Origin: Anoplopoma fimbria
Taxonomy: Eukaryota; Chordata; Actinopteri; Perciformes; Anoplopomatidae
Length of the DNA: 64,000 bases
Direction of reading: 5' to 3'
Assembly: GCF_027596085.1 (NCBI RefSeq)
Contig: NC_072465.1
Location: 8,928,053-8,992,052, forward strand
In this document: positions 33,901 to 45,599 of the stretch, one piece after another
How positions within the stretch are numbered: the first letter of the stretch is position 1
Layout of the letters: every line of letters starts with the position of its first letter
Position numbers and translations under genes: made by a program
Notes under the pieces: model-generated
Told to the model about the DNA's origin: nothing
Database searches by the model: none
The model's input: only the letters and a program-made list of their open reading frames with translations

Positions 33901-36900
33901 CAACTCAACATGAAAGGCGAGGCGGTCCATTAAGCAAATTGACTGACAAAGTGAATCGACGTTGGAACTGCCATTGGCGTGAAAACGGGCACTCCGCGCT
34001 CCTTCGTGCGAGACAGGCACGCCACTCAGTCAATCAGAAAATTCATAAACACACACATACACATAGAGGTGGGAAAAGAGAGAGCGACTTGGCGTGGATC
34101 TGTTGCCCTTAGCCCCTAGTGTCATGCTCTAGCTACAAGAGATAAGAGCTCTCAGATCTCCAAAAAACCCCACAGATGACTGCAACATGGGAGCGCGGCC
34201 TGCTTGGCTCGCAGTAGGGGATGCCAGTCACTTAATCAACAAGCATATAGTACTACTTAAAAACACACTTAAATGTACACCAGGAAAAGATTTACACAAA
34301 CTTCCCAACAAAGACGCCACAGCTGGTCTTCAACAGCAATCATCAAAGATTGTTTTTTTTTGATAGGAGGATAGTTGCTCTCTAAAAGCACAAAAAAAGT
34401 TTTTGCCAAATTAGTTTTGGAGGACGCATAGTTCCATTCGCTGGCAATGTTTTCTCAAACCCACAATGTGTGAGATCCACCAACTCCTGAGGAAAATATC
34501 TGTCACTTAATGCTACATTCCCTGCTAACATTATCAGTCTGCTGTTATGAAAGTGTGTCTCCCGAGGGGAGCTGCAGACAGGGGGGACAGGGGGGCAGGC
34601 TTAATATTTTAATATTACTGGAGCACCCCCTCCCCCATCCTTTCCCCCCTTTGAGTTATTAGCCTCATGGAGACCCCCTGCATTTTTTTAATGCTTCAAA
34701 ATCCATTTTTGTTGTGTTTATTGAAGTGTAATATACATACACAGCTGTTTAAATCACACAAATATTCCGCTGTTTATGTGTTCTGAACTTGTCAACAGTC
34801 TGTTGATTGATCAAGGCAGGGCAGATTCTCTTCACTCACTCTGGTCCCACTATCACGCTTCCAATAAGGGATTCCCAGTAAGATCTGTTGTAGTGGGGTG
34901 ACAGGGGGAAATGACCACGGGGTGATATTACTTTGTTGAGTTGATCTGTTGAGTGATTATCTCAATGGCATCAGATGGAAGGAATGCCAGGCTGCAGCAC
35001 AGGAAAAATGAACTTGCTTGACATAAGTATATATGCAACTGCTAATCAGATTTATTTATAAATCTTAAAAATCAAAAGGTGTCAGAAATCTGTTCTGGAT
35101 CATTCAGACCGACTTTAACTCCTGATTACAGCCGCTTTAATGACACATACCTTAATCTTTAAACAGATAAAGAAGAAACCAGTTCAATTGTCAGACTTTG
35201 AAGCACCACATTTCTTACTCATTAAACATAAAATGTGGCAGTAAAACCATAATTTTTTTCCCCTATGATTCGTACAAGCAGTCAGACTTCATTGGATCAA
35301 CAATATTCCTATTATTGTATTAGATTTACACACTGATTCACTGCTTGTTTGTTGACAGATTTTACTTAAAGGCTTAAAAAAGTTAATTATATTTTCGTTT
35401 ATTCTACGCTTTGTCCGTCAATTTCATGGCTTTCCTTTTGGATGTGTGCTTACGATCTGGCACCTGATCACTACGTTTTTCATTTTACATCCAGAAACGT
35501 CCCGAACAGCAGAATGAGAAAATTCCGGCAGAAGGGCCGGGTCTCTGCAGACACATACTTCTAGTGGGTCATAAATGATGATTGAGAGAGATTATTTTTA
35601 CATCTATTCATTGTGTTTTTAGAATAATCCTAGTCATTCTGCCATTAATGAGAGTGACAGTGAAGTGATGCTGCTGGCCGTCCCTTTGAACAACTGAATT
35701 ACTGATCCCACAGTTTGTCCTGCAGGGTGTGGTGATCTGCTGGATGGACAGTGAGAGAGACAGAGCATCTCAAAAGACAGAGAAAGGCTGACAGACAGCC
35801 ATGTGTGAGTGTGTGTGTGTGGCGGGAGCACTCCACCACAGCTGTTTGTCATTTGGGCCGTAGCACGCATGGCCACCTGGTCTGAATAAAGTGGTGCAAC
35901 CCTCCCCCCTCCCCCTTCCCCTCTGCTCTCCTGTGCATTTATCATGTAGTTTACAGTAAGCCGATATTCAACATGAGGGCTGCGTCCCCCCGTGTGCTGC
36001 TCCACTACAAATCACAGAGCGTCTGAGTGTGATAATACGCAGAGCTGCGGGGGCTTTTCACCGCTCCTTTCACCAGTCATTTCCTCACCCATCAGGTGAA
36101 GAGCTGCGCCTTCAGGTGAGGCACCAGTTCTCTCCATCCACTCTTTACGATATGAATGAAAACACCAACATGGCCGACTGTTGGCAGGAGACGGGCTCAT
36201 AACCCAGCCACATACCATGACTCTTCCCCCCTTGGATATAAAAAGTTGTGTTTATTCCAGAGTATTCTTAGATATCCCACAACATAATTTTGTATGTTAT
36301 CCACGTAATCATGAATGAGGAAGTATAGAGACTGGAAAAAGCAGACACAGGGCAGGCAGCGGGAGACAGCTATTTGTTCCCCAGGTGAAACAAGAAGTCA
36401 ATGTTGATTTATTTGTCGCACAAACTCTCGTTATGTAGTTATTTTAACCCAAACAATGTTATTTTCCTTAGCTTAGCTAAGTAGGTTTGTTGGCTTAACT
36501 TAACTAAGTTGTTTCCTGTGAAGATGCAAGATTATTTAGAAAAAAAACGTATGCATGTAAACGAGCGGAAATTGAAACGTGTTGCTGGCTTCCATAGAAA
36601 AACGCCCCAAAAACGGTGGTTCATTTTTTGCAAGATATGATACTAACCCTTGAATGAGGATACGTTGATTCACAATTACTAAAGTGGTCAAGAACTGTGA
36701 CCTTAGCTTCAAGTAAACACCTGGGAAAAGAGGCCAAGGAGAAAAAGACTACAACAAAGCCCAAGTTAGTGATTGTACTCTCTGGATCCAGGTTTCCCAA
36801 ACACATAAAGTAGCAGGAGAAGACAGACATACAGTGGTGTAAAGTAATCTGCCATATAACTGAAAACCCTGCATGGGTGTGCCGAGCATTTAAACTTGAA

Positions 36901-37100
36901 TAATTAAACATATATATGTAAGTTTATTGTATGTGTTGTATGTATAATCAAAGTAACTCACACTACAGCAATAGCTGTTAAATAATAGTAGTAGAAGTAT
37001 AAAGAACCATAGATTGGATAAGCTCAAGTAAAGAACCAGTACCTCAAAACTTGGTGCACAGAAACAACAAAAATCAATGTTGGTGTTCCATTTGGGCTAT
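30990..37100. other. Long gene-poor stretch, no gene seen
   Basis: There is no splice-flanked coding homology on either strand. Repeats within it are at 32840-33060 (CTACAATTCCCATAATGCAA, a repeat type common in fish) and 36833-37065. The rest looks unique and could hold regulatory sequence, which I cannot test by eye. Confidence 0.45.
36833..37065 (+). repeat. ACTCAAGTAC-type repeat, with CAGTGGTGTAAAGTAA end
   Basis: CAGTGGTGTAAAGTAATCTG at 36833 looks like the terminal repeat. After an interruption, CAAAGTAACTCACACTACAG and GTAGTAGAAGTATAAAGAAC follow, then the end GTAAAGAACCAGTACCTCAA. The order is the same as in the common teleost element. Confidence 0.6.
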
Positions 37101-37116
37101 GGTATGGTAAGGACAT

Positions 37117-37178
37117 ACTCACTCACTCACTCACTCACTCACTCACTCACTCACTCACTCACTCACTCACTCACTCAC
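37117..37178. repeat. (ACTC)n tetranucleotide microsatellite
   Basis: About 15 perfect copies of ACTC. It also encodes a spurious SLTHSLTH open frame. Confidence 0.97.
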
Positions 37179-37293
37179 ATACCAGGATCACCACCTGTGT
37201 GTCAGTGCCGGTCCTGCTGCTGGCAGAGAGAAAGCGCATCACCATCAGATAGCAGAGGTGCTGGAGCGTGCCCGGTTATACACAGGTGAGCTG

Positions 37294-37328
37294 TGTGTGT
37301 GTGTGTGTGTGTGTGTGCCTGTGTGTGT
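37294..37328. repeat. (GT)n microsatellite, short
   Basis: This is a GT run with a CCT interruption. Confidence 0.9.
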
Positions 37329-37614
37329 GAAGAGAGCGAAGCAGCACAGTAGATGACCCAGATAAGAAGATTAGCAGTTTATAGAAAAACATCTCGCCTA
37401 CACAGCTGGTCCAAGATCAAGAAGAGTCCTCCGCAGCACCGCGGGTATCGCAATCGCCTTTCAAACTGCAGCTCATCTGCTGCTGCAGTGTGTTTCTTTA
37501 CAGCATATCTTCATATCTCCACTTGTTATACACACAGTTTGTCAGAGTCATTATGCCAGACAGTCTCCTGTTGAAGCTGTAAATAGTTAAAAAATTGTTA
37601 TAAAATAGAAAGCT

Positions 37615-38170
37615 CTTAAGTTGTCTTGTTATCAGCTTGAAGAGGAACAGTTTCTGGGAAATAGGCACATTTGTTTCCTTGTCGAGAGTTATATGAGATA
37701 ATAGATGAATTATAAAAAGTTCGAAGAAATGCTAATCTTGATGATAATACAAACTTCAATAAAAAAGTCGAGGCAGAAACATTGGAGTAACGATAAAGGC
37801 GGAATGCCACAAAGTGCTATATAAGCATTTGTAGCAAATGTAGCAACTTCAACGTTCACATAAAGAACGGTATATAGCTGCATATTAAAACACTCTCTAC
37901 ATTGCTCCACACAGATGTGACACCACCTTCCTCCCATTAATGCATGATACAGAAATAATTCCATCCAGTTTTCTAGATTGTTTTTCACTGTTTTAGGGTC
38001 AACTGGCACTCTTTTTATCAACTTGTTGCGCCCTCTTCTTCTGCAATTTTTTCGACTGGAGAATTGCCGCCAACTACCGCTTATCACCTGGTTAGAATTT
38101 GTGATACATTTGGATGGAAAACTGGTATTTATTTGGAGAATTACAATACCACAACATGGATTTCCACACA
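37615..38170. repeat. Probable dispersed repeat remnants
   Basis: AACAGTTTCTGGGAAATAGG and CTTGTCGAGAGTTATATGAG (37647-37700) are typical of a common fish repeat. The following stretch, to about 38170, resembles a second non-autonomous element. The borders are uncertain. Confidence 0.4.
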
Positions 38171-39705
38171 AATCAACTGAGGCTTTTTGCTAAGTTGTTT
38201 TCTGTGTGTATATAAAGTCAATTTTAGGGTGTTGCCCTATGCCATTATGTGTGTGTGTTATGTGTGCGGTTCCAGTAGAATTGGATTATCTATCCGTTCT
38301 GTGGCTTCTCTTGTCATCACTGACGGCAGCACAGACCCAGGCTGAATAACAAATCACAGAGGACTGGGAGCACTCGTGCGTCCAGGAGGAAACTGGTTCC
38401 AGTGAGGTTTTGCAGATCTCACGACACCGCGTTCATTTCGAGAAAAAAAAGCGTTTCCACGTGAATTTTGTCAGGCTGACGACCTTTCTGAGGACTTACT
38501 GGTCTTCGTCCAATCACGCAGGCCCATCCGTGGCGACAGCAGGCCATGCAGCGAGGAGGAAGGAATCACACGGACGCAGACGGATGAATGGGTCGCGATG
38601 ACAAGCTTGATGAGGCCATCGCATGCACAACAACTCACTGGGAAACAGATACACACACGCAGCACTGTCTGAAAATGCAGGTCTGAGTTTTTGTGTGTGT
38701 GTGTGTGTGTGTGGCCCTTATGAGGTGGCAAATTGGTTTTCATGCATGTACAGACACGCACAAACAGTCCTTCAGATAACAACAGGTTATATAACTCTTC
38801 ATTTCAGCTTCAGATCTGCACAGTAGTTTGTTTTTTCGTCTCCTAACTCGAGAGGTCTCCACATCTGGCTCTGTTGCTTCACAGTCCAAACCAAAGCCAG
38901 CGTTCAGTCACCCTGCTGGGTCAAATTGGCCACGCTTTGGGACCACGACACGCAGCGTCTTTCATGAAAGTCCAACGTCCATCCCTTTCATCCCTTTTTT
39001 TTGTCTTTTATTCCATCTCATTTTGTTATCCTCCCTTCTTCCCATCTGCTTCTCGGTGCCTGGAGGACTTACTGACGCAGCGATATGGTTTCTCTTGCAT
39101 CCTTTTTATTCTCTACCGTAAAATGTAATCTGAAAGTCCTGGACCTGTACTGGTTTCGATGTTTCTTAATCAAAGTAACCTAAATATCTGAGGGATCTCT
39201 GCATAGTGCATTTGACCCTTTGCTAAGCTCCGCCCCCACTGCTGCTCCGTCAAGCAAGCCCTGAATAAATGTTACATTATTTTTGGAATAGACCTAAAAA
39301 ACGATGATCAATTATCATCATTATTCTTTGCGGCAATTGCTGAGTCAGATCTACAAACAAAAAGACGGATATCAATGCAGGAATGAGATGCACAGTTGGT
39401 TTGCAGCCCTTGAACTTGTGAAAAAGGCTGTGAGGTCGGTGCGGTGCAGGGTCTAAGCACAGCTGCAACATTACAGAGATGGTTCAGGGGGAAAAATCAG
39501 ATGTCGGCGCCTGATTATTCATTGTCGAGCAGATTCTGTTTGCTTTTTTATTTTAAAGACAGAAAAGCTGAACATTCCTGCATAATCTCATCAGGAGATG
39601 CGAGCTACGTCTTTATTAGCGTGCAGCCCGATCTCCTGAACCCCTCCTCACTCCTGCTCTCCTGCCTGGAACGCCTTATCTGCTTCACACGGCGCTAATA
39701 AAACG

Positions 39706-39708
<3 letters not shown>

Positions 39709-39789
<81 letters not shown>
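39709..39789. repeat. (TG)n microsatellite
   Basis: About 80 bp of pure TG repeat. Confidence 0.97.
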
Positions 39790-39913
39790 CGTAGTGCCCA
39801 TTGCCTCTTTAGGGCAGGATATTAGAGAGGTCTGGAACACCTCAGCGTGCATCAGTGCAGCAGGAGGACTGGAGGCTGCACTGATGGTGTTTGTTTGAAC
39901 AGGGACTCAGAGG

Positions 39914-41020
39914 CTTTTCTTCTTCTTCTCTCCTCCTCCCCCTATTTTATCTCTTTGTCTCCCCTCGCTACTCCTATGTATCTCCTCCCCGCTCCTGACA
40001 TCTTGTCTTTTTTCTCCTCTACCTCCCTTCTTCTTTCTTCTCCTGTTGTTCTGTCCTCTCCTCTCATCCCTTTCTTTTTTTTCTTGTTGTCTTTTCGCAT
40101 CCTCTCCTCTAATTCCCTCTCCGATCCTGTCCTTATCTCCTCTGTCCTTTTCTTATGTATCCTCTCATTCTGTTCTTCCCTCTTCTCCCCTTTGATCATC
40201 TCTTACTTACTTATTTTCCTACCTTCTCCAAAATTCCTTATTTTCCTATCATATCCTTCTCATCTTCTTTGTCACCCTCCTGTCTCCTTTCCTTCTCAAT
40301 CCTTTTGTTCTCTTCTTTTATCTTCTCTTCTTTCTTCATATTATTTCCAACCCTTATCTCTCTTCTTTCTTTCTTTTCCTCCCCCTTTTCCCCCAATTCC
40401 CCCATCACTACCTCTCCTGAATTCTCTCAACTCCTTCCATGCCATCTCTCTTCTTGTCATTTATTTTTCTCTACATTACTCTTTTCCATTAATCTCCTCT
40501 TATTTTCCTCTTTTTTCCGTTTTTCTCCTCTTATCCTGTTCTCCCTTTTTCTCTTCTTTTCCCCCTCCTCTTTTCTCCACCTGTCTTACTTCTGTCCATT
40601 TATTTCCTCTGCTTTTCTCCCTTCTCCTCTCCATCTGTTCCTCTCATTTCCTTTTCCCTTTCCTCTAATTTCCTGTCTTATCTTCTCCTCTCTTCTCTCA
40701 TCCCCTATCCTTTCCTGTTGTTTCATCTCTTTTTGTTCTGCCCTTTCATCTTCTCTTCCTTTTTTCCCTCCGTTTTCCCTAATGTTCCACTCTTTCTTTC
40801 CTGTCATCTGCTCTACCTCTCTCTCTCGTCTCCTGGTCTTATCCTCTTCTTTCCTATTGTGACCTCTCCTCTCATCCCCACTCCTTTCCTCTCCCCTTGT
40901 CCTGTTGCTTCCTCCCCGCTATTGGTGTTATTTGCTCTTCCCTCCTACTCTACTTATTTCTCTTCTCGTCTCCTCTTCTCTCCTCTCCTCCTGTCACTTA
41001 CCATCTCTTCCTCTACTCTG
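39914..41020 (+). repeat. ~1.1 kb polypyrimidine tract
   Basis: The + strand is almost entirely C and T with scattered single purines (TCTCCTCC, TTCTTTCTTTTCC, and so on). Long Ser/Pro/Phe/Leu open frames across it (up to 273 codons at 39847-40668) are by-products of composition, since TAA, TAG and TGA all need purines. They should not be annotated as genes. Confidence 0.95.
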
Positions 41021-41959
41021 TTATGCCATGTTGTTGTTTTGACCTATGTCCAATGACCTTTGACCTATGTGAGATGGATGGTCACAGCCAGTCATCTTCG
41101 ATGAAGCCTCTCTCAGAGTCTTCTCTGGCAATCCAAATCTATTTGCTTCAAAATACTAAGAGACATTTTATTTTGCATGATATCAACATCACTGAGTTGG
41201 CTCATATTTCTTAGCAGACATACTCCATGAATGTAAAGGATGAATTCAAACACTGCAGATACTCAGCCTTTTGTCCGGGGTCCATATATCAGTTAAACGT
41301 CTGGCATGTATGTAACATTAAAACCACTTTCCAGCACTGCATGAAATGCTGTAACCATCTTCAGCGGCCAACATTACTTCAGCTTCAGTTCTCAGATGTA
41401 TAGATGTATACTGATGTTAATGGATGGCAGGAGAATTTGGCTGTAGGTTGATTTCTCCTCTCCAGCTTTGTTGGGCATCAGAGTCCAGTAACCCATCAGA
41501 GTCAACAAAAGTGCATTTTGGACAGCCACAATGTTTTTCCAAGTAGGACATGAAGTACTGGTAGATTTATGTTGAGCAGTGGGACAATCCCACCCAGAGC
41601 CTACATGCCTGTAAAACGGCCTAAATGATGAGTGAGTGTATAAAAAAGGTACAAAGAAAATAATCAGATGATTCTTTCTGTATGACAGAACAGACACATA
41701 TATATAAATGGTGCTGATCCTCCCTTTCCACAGTGGGTTTCCACAAGAGGCTTGGAATCACTCCAATCAAATAAATGCAAATATCATACCTCAAGACCAC
41801 AAGAGCAGCTTTCTGGTCAACCAGGTGCATACTGCTGACATGAAGTGTATAGCACTACTATATACTAGGAAAACAACGTTGTGATTAGTTGGATCTTGCA
41901 ACATCATCAGGTCATCAGAATTGGATTTGTCAATTTTTTTTGTTTCATGGCCCAATACC

Positions 41960-42040
41960 CGTAAAAACTAAAAACAATTATAACTTCAGCCTCACAGAGC
42001 TGCTAGCAGAGCTATGATATCTTGGTCTTGTAATCAGTGG
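41960..42040 (-). repeat. Fragment of the GCCTCACAGAGCTGCTAGC-type repeat
   Basis: CAGCCTCACAGAGCTGCTAG is part of a very common teleost dispersed repeat, with other pieces at about 49.1, 54.0, 57.9 and 61.3 kb. Confidence 0.5.
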
Positions 42041-42394
42041 CACCTTCCAACACAATCGCCAGAAAAAATGTTGTCGTTGTCTGTGCAAACCACGGATGTC
42101 AATGTTTTTAAACCAAAAATAAGTTCCGTAAATATGTTTCATATTGGCCATGTATCACGCTTGAAGAAACGCTGGTTTTATGTTTTGACACAAATGGTAG
42201 TTTTGGGCAACATTTGTCAAGATGATGGTTTGTGTTAAAGAGTAACGTAAAAATGAGCTTAAATGAGGGGATGTAACAATCACAAAGTACACGTTTACGT
42301 TTGGTTTTACATGGGACACAAACGGCGACCTCCTGGGTGAAAGTCCTCTGTTTGTTTGATCCAATCAACACCCCTTCTCCCATCCTTAATGATT

Positions 42395-42965
42395 CGTTAC
42401 TTGTCTAAAAAACTGGAACGCCTACCAACTCAAAACCCACCTTGACTCCAACCAACTCTACGTACCATTTCAATCAGGATTCAGATCTCATCACAGCACA
42501 GAAACGGCCCTGTCATCAACAACCTCTCCTCAGATGACCACTCCCTCAACAAACTAATACTACTGGACCTCAGCGCAGCGTTCAACACCATCAGCCACTC
42601 CATTCTCCTCTCCCGTTTGAGTCCTCCCTCCATATCACTGGCACAGCCCTCTCCTGGTTCAAGTCATATCCCTCCGACCGCCAGTAGTGTAGTATACCCC
42701 TTGGTAACATCATACGCAACCATGGTCTCCACTTCCACCGCTATGCTGACGACACCCAGCTCTACATCTCCACCAAATCCATCACCCCCACCACCCACTC
42801 CACCATCACCAACTGCCTCACAGATATAAAGACCTGGATGCAAGCCAACTTTATCAAACTCAACAGTGACAAATCTGAAATCCTCATCATCGGCCACAAA
42901 TCACTAAACAAATCCCGCCACAACTTCTCCCTCTACATCGATGGCACTACATCACTTTCTATGAC
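42395..42965 (+). pseudogene. Degraded LINE reverse transcriptase (L2/CR1-like)
   Basis: Non-LTR retrotransposon reverse transcriptase remnants read on the + strand in more than one frame. They include FQSGFRSHHSTETAL (about 42465-42510), LLLDLSAAFNTISHSILLSR (about 42565-42620) and SWFKSYPSDRQ. These are followed by NIIRNHGLHFHRYADDTQLY and a block with WMQANFIKLNSDKSEILIIG. The YADD catalytic motif is at 42742-42753. Frameshifts break the first half. The segment between SDRQ and NIIRN, which should hold the GVPQGSVLGP region, is missing. The downstream block to 42965 is open. YADDTQLY and DLSAAF-type motifs point to the L2/CR1 side of LINEs. The copy is dead, truncated at both ends and internally deleted. 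Confidence 0.9.
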
Positions 42966-42999
42966 TGAATGCAAAAACTTTGACAGTCAACGTATTCCT

Positions 43000-44270
43000 G
43001 GTTACTAAGCTGCACTTTTGTCTCTGTTTGGGTTTGAAAATGAATTCTTGGACAATGCCCACATCATACATATATGCGTCAACTTTGTTGAGTGCTGACT
43101 TGCAGCTGCTTTGTGCATTCAGTATTGTCGCTGAACCAACCACAAACCAGAAGTGAAACATGGTGGTGGACACTTAAATACTTACTGTTTTCTATGTGTT
43201 ACGGTTGAGTTTTCCTTTAACATAGTGTTCCATGCATATGTAGGTTAATGCAAATGCGTTTAATTAGAGGTTAAGGAAATCTGTATGAACAATAAATGTG
43301 GGGATAAATGTAATATTTACATTATTAAAGTTACCACAGGGAACTTTCATTTTGTGTTGATTTTGGCGATCCCTGTGGTCAAAGAAATGCAGCTGCCAGA
43401 CTCCCTTTAGAAAACATCTTATGACAGTCAGCCCCGCTCAGTTCTGGTTCTGGTTATCTTGTGCCTCCCTTCTCTGGTGTTGGCTCCCAGTAAACGGGCG
43501 GTGAGCTCCAGATCCTGCAGCCGCAGGACTGTTGCCCCGCTGCAGCTTCTCTAAGTCTGTCTACTGACTGAACACATGGTGAAACTTCCCACCGAAGTCA
43601 GAGGCCCCGCTAGAGTCTGAGCTGAAGGAGTTTCTGGTGAACCTGCGTGTCCTTAGTAATTTCGTTTGGCAAGAATTGAAATAACCAATATTCATGCTGA
43701 GAATAAAATACAGCCTGTTTCATAACCAATTTAAAGTTCCTTGTACTACCTTTACTATTTAATTAAAAAAGAATGCTATGCATGCAAGTACGCAATTTAA
43801 TTGCAAAAATGTAAGCCTTACTTTCAAGCTTGTTCAAAACAAACAATAACGGAAATCCATTCATACTCCACGCATTACAAATGTTTGTTTAAGTCATGTG
43901 TGAAACATCCTTGGGCCTTGTAGATCTGCTTGCAGTACATGAGAGAGACATCACGCATGAGACAGAGTGCGTGCATGGTTAGGTGGCACTGAGCATGTTT
44001 CGCGTGGGAATACATGTGCATATTACTGTGTGTACAGAGAATGTGCGTGTGTGACAGCGCAGAGGCCATTTGTGTTTAATTTACTTTGGGAGGGAAGGGG
44101 ACCCTAGACTGAGAGGCCTGTCATCACTGGGAGAGGACTGCTCCGCTCTGCTCAGCAACCTCATCTCCATAATGGCTTCCAGTTGCTCGTAAAAACACTA
44201 AACCCTGGGAAACCAGGACAGGCCAGCGGCCATCACAACCTTTCTCAGATGGTCGGCTGGCAAAAGCTGC
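43000..44270. other. Non-coding, no gene seen
   Basis: There are no exons or clear repeats that I can support. Confidence 0.45.
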
Positions 44271-44277
44271 AAGAGCT

Positions 44278-44278
<1 letters not shown>

Positions 44279-44325
<47 letters not shown>
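44279..44325. repeat. (GT)n microsatellite
   Basis: This is a pure GT run of about 47 bp. Confidence 0.97.
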
Positions 44326-44326
<1 letters not shown>

Positions 44327-44592
44327 TGGTTCCAAACGAGATGGTCTCCACCCGTGGCGACCCCTAGCCATGGAGGGACTACTTCCTCTGAAATGCATTG
44401 GCATTGTGTTGCAATTTTGGTGTTGATAATACATAAAGTTCATAGCTTATGGTTATCTTCACAAAGGATTATAATTTTTCCAAGTGACAAACTAACAGTA
44501 TATTTTACTATCGTAAATTCGGCAACTTCTGTGTTTGTTAACAGCAGCAGCCTCATTGATTTAGAATGGTTTTCACTTGGTTTTCTCTCCAG

Positions 44593-44658
44593 CTAAGAGG
44601 TGCTTTCAGCCAACTCTGGAAGCAGTTGATGAGCCTGCTTGATAGACTGGCTAAAAAG
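44593..44658 (+). other. Unassigned exon-like segment (66 bp)
   Basis: A strong acceptor (TTGGTTTTCTCTCCAG) precedes 66 bp that is open in one phase (LRGAFSQLWKQLMSLLDRLA, then KK) and ends in AAG|GTGAGA, a good donor. I do not recognise the peptide and found no partner exon nearby, so it may be chance. The predicted peptide is amphipathic-helix-like. Confidence 0.25.
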
Positions 44659-45429
44659 GTGAGAGGAAGGTGACCACACAAGTGTCATGAAGTTTGTTAA
44701 CATTTTTTTTAATTATTTCACAAATTATTGTTCCGTTTATATATTTTACAGTATTTATTTTTGCTATTATTTATTTCATAAAAGGTATTTATTGATTTAA
44801 TATTCAACACTTTGGTCTGCATGTATGATAAAAGGTTAATTAACTCATCATATCAAGAAAATCAAAGATAATATAAAATAATAGTGATATATATCACTAT
44901 TATTTCCAATCTATGTGTTTACTATCAGTGCATTATTGTAGGAGGAATACTGCATTTAAAGACTGTAACAGGGGCCAGTCTAAGGACTGCTACTGGACCA
45001 TGACCAACCAATAACACACCCAAAAACAATGTACAGCATGATAATCAATTTCCATCTGTGCCCTTGGTATGGCATGTCCCTACTAGCAATAAAAGTAATC
45101 AGAGTGTGTTACCACATATTGTTTCACCCACCCGCATATGTGTGTGCTGTGGTGCAAAGGTGTATATGGGCACTATGAAAGAAGATACATTAAATGAGCC
45201 AGTTTGGTCTATGTGGCCCAAGCTCGGCCCAGATTGAGTCACAATCTGGCTCAGAATGACTCTCTTGCAACGGACAGGTTGGCCTCAAGTGCATTGATAC
45301 TTTGCCAAATGGATAGTTGCAATAAAACCCAAATAAACTGCCTCTCCCATATCTCCCCTGTCAATTAAATATCGTGGCATCGCTTTCTTTAGATTTATTG
45401 TTGATGAACGTTGGCGTTCCAGTATGGTG

Positions 45430-45575
45430 GCTAATGCTGCTCATGCTAACGTGTAACGCTAACTGGTACACTAACTGCTCATGCTAACTGCTCATACTAA
45501 CTGCTGATGCTAACTCGACACTAACTGGTAAACTAACTGCTCACGCTAACTGGTAAACTAACTGCTCACGCTAAA
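45430..45575. repeat. Minisatellite of GCTAACTG...CTCA units
   Basis: Units of about 25 bp built from CTAACTGGTAAACTAACTGC and TCACGCTAAC alternate with shortened versions (CTAACTGCTCAT). The last two units are nearly identical. Confidence 0.85.
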
Positions 45576-45599
45576 CGCCCACTGCCTTCTGTGTTCAAA

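Noticed and set aside
37077..37289. SLTHSLTH frame
   Set aside because: Translation of the (ACTC)n array.
39847..40862. Ser/Pro/Phe/Leu-rich frames of up to 273 codons
   Set aside because: A polypyrimidine strand cannot contain stop codons, so long frames are expected. The sequence is low complexity throughout.
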